DNA of 64,000 bases from assembly GCA_964489055.1 (NCBI GenBank), contig CAZAXF010000008.1:1-64000 (forward strand), given 5' to 3'. The notes under the pieces are model-generated. The model was not told where the DNA came from. It saw nothing but the letters and a program-made list of their open reading frames with translations, and searched no databases. Within the stretch, counting starts at the first letter, position 1. Each line of letters starts with the position of its first letter. The position numbers were made by a program, and so were the translations under genes. Source of the stretch: 66-474 sp964489055. GTDB taxonomy: Bacteria; Pseudomonadota; Gammaproteobacteria; Xanthomonadales; Rhodanobacteraceae. Below, one piece after another: positions 62,946 to 64,000 of this stretch.

Positions 62946-64000
62946 ATGAAGCGACGCACAGTGTTGAAGTGGATTGCCGGCGCCCCCTTGCTGGCGGCTT
63001 TGCCGGAGACATTGTGGGCGAACGCTGTCGGAGCGGCGCGCACCTTGCACCGGGTGCGCCCGGGTGATCCCGGCTGGCCTTCGGCGGACGCATGGGCGAC
63101 CTTGAAGAAACAGGTTGGCGGTCGCCTGACAAGACTCACCGATCCGCTGGCCGCGTGTCGCGCCGATCCATCAGGCAAGGCTTGTGCCGATTTCTTCACC
63201 GCGATCCGCAATCCGTACTACATCCTCGACCACGCCAACCTCACGCAGACTTCGGGTTGGGTCGATGCGTGGACGTCGCAGCCGAGTGCGTACGCAGTCG
63301 CGGCGAAGTCCGCAGCCGACGTCGCCGCCGCGGTGGACTTCGCACGCGAGCATCGACTGCGACTGGTGGTGAAGGGCGCGGGACACAGTTACCAGGGCAC
63401 CTCCGACGCGCCGGATTCGCTGTTGGTGTGGACGCATCACATGGACGACATCGCGATGCTGGATGCGTTCGTACCCAGGGGCTGCGACGGGAAGATCAAG
63501 CCGCAGCCCGCGGTCAGCGTGGGCGCGGGACAAATCTGGGGGCGTACCTACGATGCGGTGACAACCAGGGGCGGCCGTTACGTGCAGGGCGGCGGTTGCC
63601 TGACGGTCGGTGTCGCCGGCCTCGTCAGCAGCGGCGGATTCGGCAGTTGGTCGAAGCAGTACGGTACGGCGGCGGCGAACCTGCTGGAAGCCGAGGTGGT
63701 CACGGCCGACGGCAGGATCCGTGTCGTCAACGCATGCAATGACCCGGATTTGTTCTGGGCCTTGAAGGGTGGTGGCGGTGGCAGCTTCGGCGTGATTACG
63801 CGCGTCACCCTGCGCACGCACGAATTGCCGAACTTCGTCGGCGTGGTGAACGCGAGTGTGCGGTCGAATTCCGACGCGGCGTACCGCCGCCTGATCGCGC
63901 ACTTCGTCGATTTCTATCGCGAGAATCTGTTCAATCCGCACTGGGGCGAGACCGTCCATTTCGAGAACGGCCGCGTCCTGCGTGTCAGCATGGTGTGCCA
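62946..64000 (+). CDS. Tat-exported FAD-linked oxidase (BBE-like), cut by the window end
   Basis: Incomplete gene: 351 codons are seen and the frame runs off the right edge. The N-terminus MKRRTVLKWIAGAPLLAALP is a twin-arginine signal. The FAD-binding type-4 domain follows, with VVKGAGHSYQGTSDAP, whose histidine is the usual covalent flavin site. GGGCLTVGVAGLVSSGGFGS follows, whose cysteine matches the second attachment site of bicovalent flavoenzymes. ALKGGGGGSFGVITRVTLRT ends the domain. Berberine-bridge/oligosaccharide-oxidase relatives oxidise alcohols or sugars. GGGAGCCGCGGG precedes the ATG. Confidence 0.88.
   Translation, partial: MKRRTVLKWIAGAPLLAALPETLWANAVGAARTLHRVRPGDPGWPSADAWATLKKQVGGRLTRLTDPLAACRADPSGKACADFFTAIRNPYYILDHANLTQTSGWVDAWTSQPSAYAVAAKSAADVAAAVDFAREHRLRLVVKGAGHSYQGTSDAPDSLLVWTHHMDDIAMLDAFVPRGCDGKIKPQPAVSVGAGQIWGRTYDAVTTRGGRYVQGGGCLTVGVAGLVSSGGFGSWSKQYGTAAANLLEAEVVTADGRIRVVNACNDPDLFWALKGGGGGSFGVITRVTLRTHELPNFVGVVNASVRSNSDAAYRRLIAHFVDFYRENLFNPHWGETVHFENGRVLRVSMVC

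Overview
The window is about 64 kb of GC-rich chromosome (roughly two-thirds G+C by eye) from a gammaproteobacterium. The order Lysobacterales/Xanthomonadales (Xanthomonadaceae or Rhodanobacteraceae) fits best. The reasons are rplU-rpmA-obgE, rpsT next to murJ, miaB-phoH-ybeY-corC, a yoaA-like helicase near tsaB, many exported hydrolases, a fused 2-oxoacid dehydrogenase E1, and dense families of small GC-rich palindromic intergenic repeats. No rRNA, tRNA, transposase, integrase, phage gene or CRISPR array was found. Species cannot be named from the sequence.

Layout. 0.2-9 kb: queE-queD, nhaA, a small membrane protein, an MFS transporter, cardiolipin synthase, an M28 peptidase and an M19 dipeptidase. 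9-12 kb: two FtsX/MacB-type permeases behind a probable sigma-54 promoter. 12-18 kb: two overlapping amidohydrolases, a META/YbaY lipoprotein and a choloylglycine-hydrolase-like enzyme. 18-23 kb: yoaA-like helicase, baeRF-type protein, acetyltransferase, tsaB. 23-27 kb: a short segment with a small ORF and a transglutaminase-like secreted protein, lying between two direct copies of the 3' end of yeiH, then yeiH and its divergent LysR regulator. 27-31 kb: repeat-rich DNA, thioesterase, uvrA. 31-38 kb: rplU, rpmA, obgE, rpsT, murJ, panB, panC, panD. 38-45.5 kb: corA, a DUF4105 protein, corC, ybeY, phoH, miaB. 45.7-56 kb: gamma-glutamyltransferase, lytic transglycosylase, suhB, trmJ, a CNNM/CorC-type membrane protein, DUF47 plus phosphate transporter, 5'-nucleotidase. 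56-64 kb: glutaryl-CoA dehydrogenase, a small secreted protein, acetyltransferase, fused E1, Ivy-type lysozyme inhibitor, Fsr-type MFS exporter and the start of a Tat-exported flavin oxidase.

Most genes are housekeeping: translation and ribosome biogenesis, tRNA modification (TsaB, MiaB, TrmJ, queuosine), pantothenate synthesis, envelope assembly (MurJ, Cls, lytic transglycosylase) and ion or phosphate transport. The least ordinary signal is a family of tandem 7-bp repeats, GGGGACC and its complement. On the coding strand GGGGACC arrays sit at or in the 3' ends of genes, and GGTCCCC arrays sit directly before (once inside) the 5' ends of the next gene. These arrays encode the C-terminal tails of the YoaA-like, PhoH and 5'-nucleotidase proteins and part of the N-terminus of YbeY. 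Several genes that follow such an array (tsaB, obgE, murJ, the phosphate transporter) show no Shine-Dalgarno sequence.
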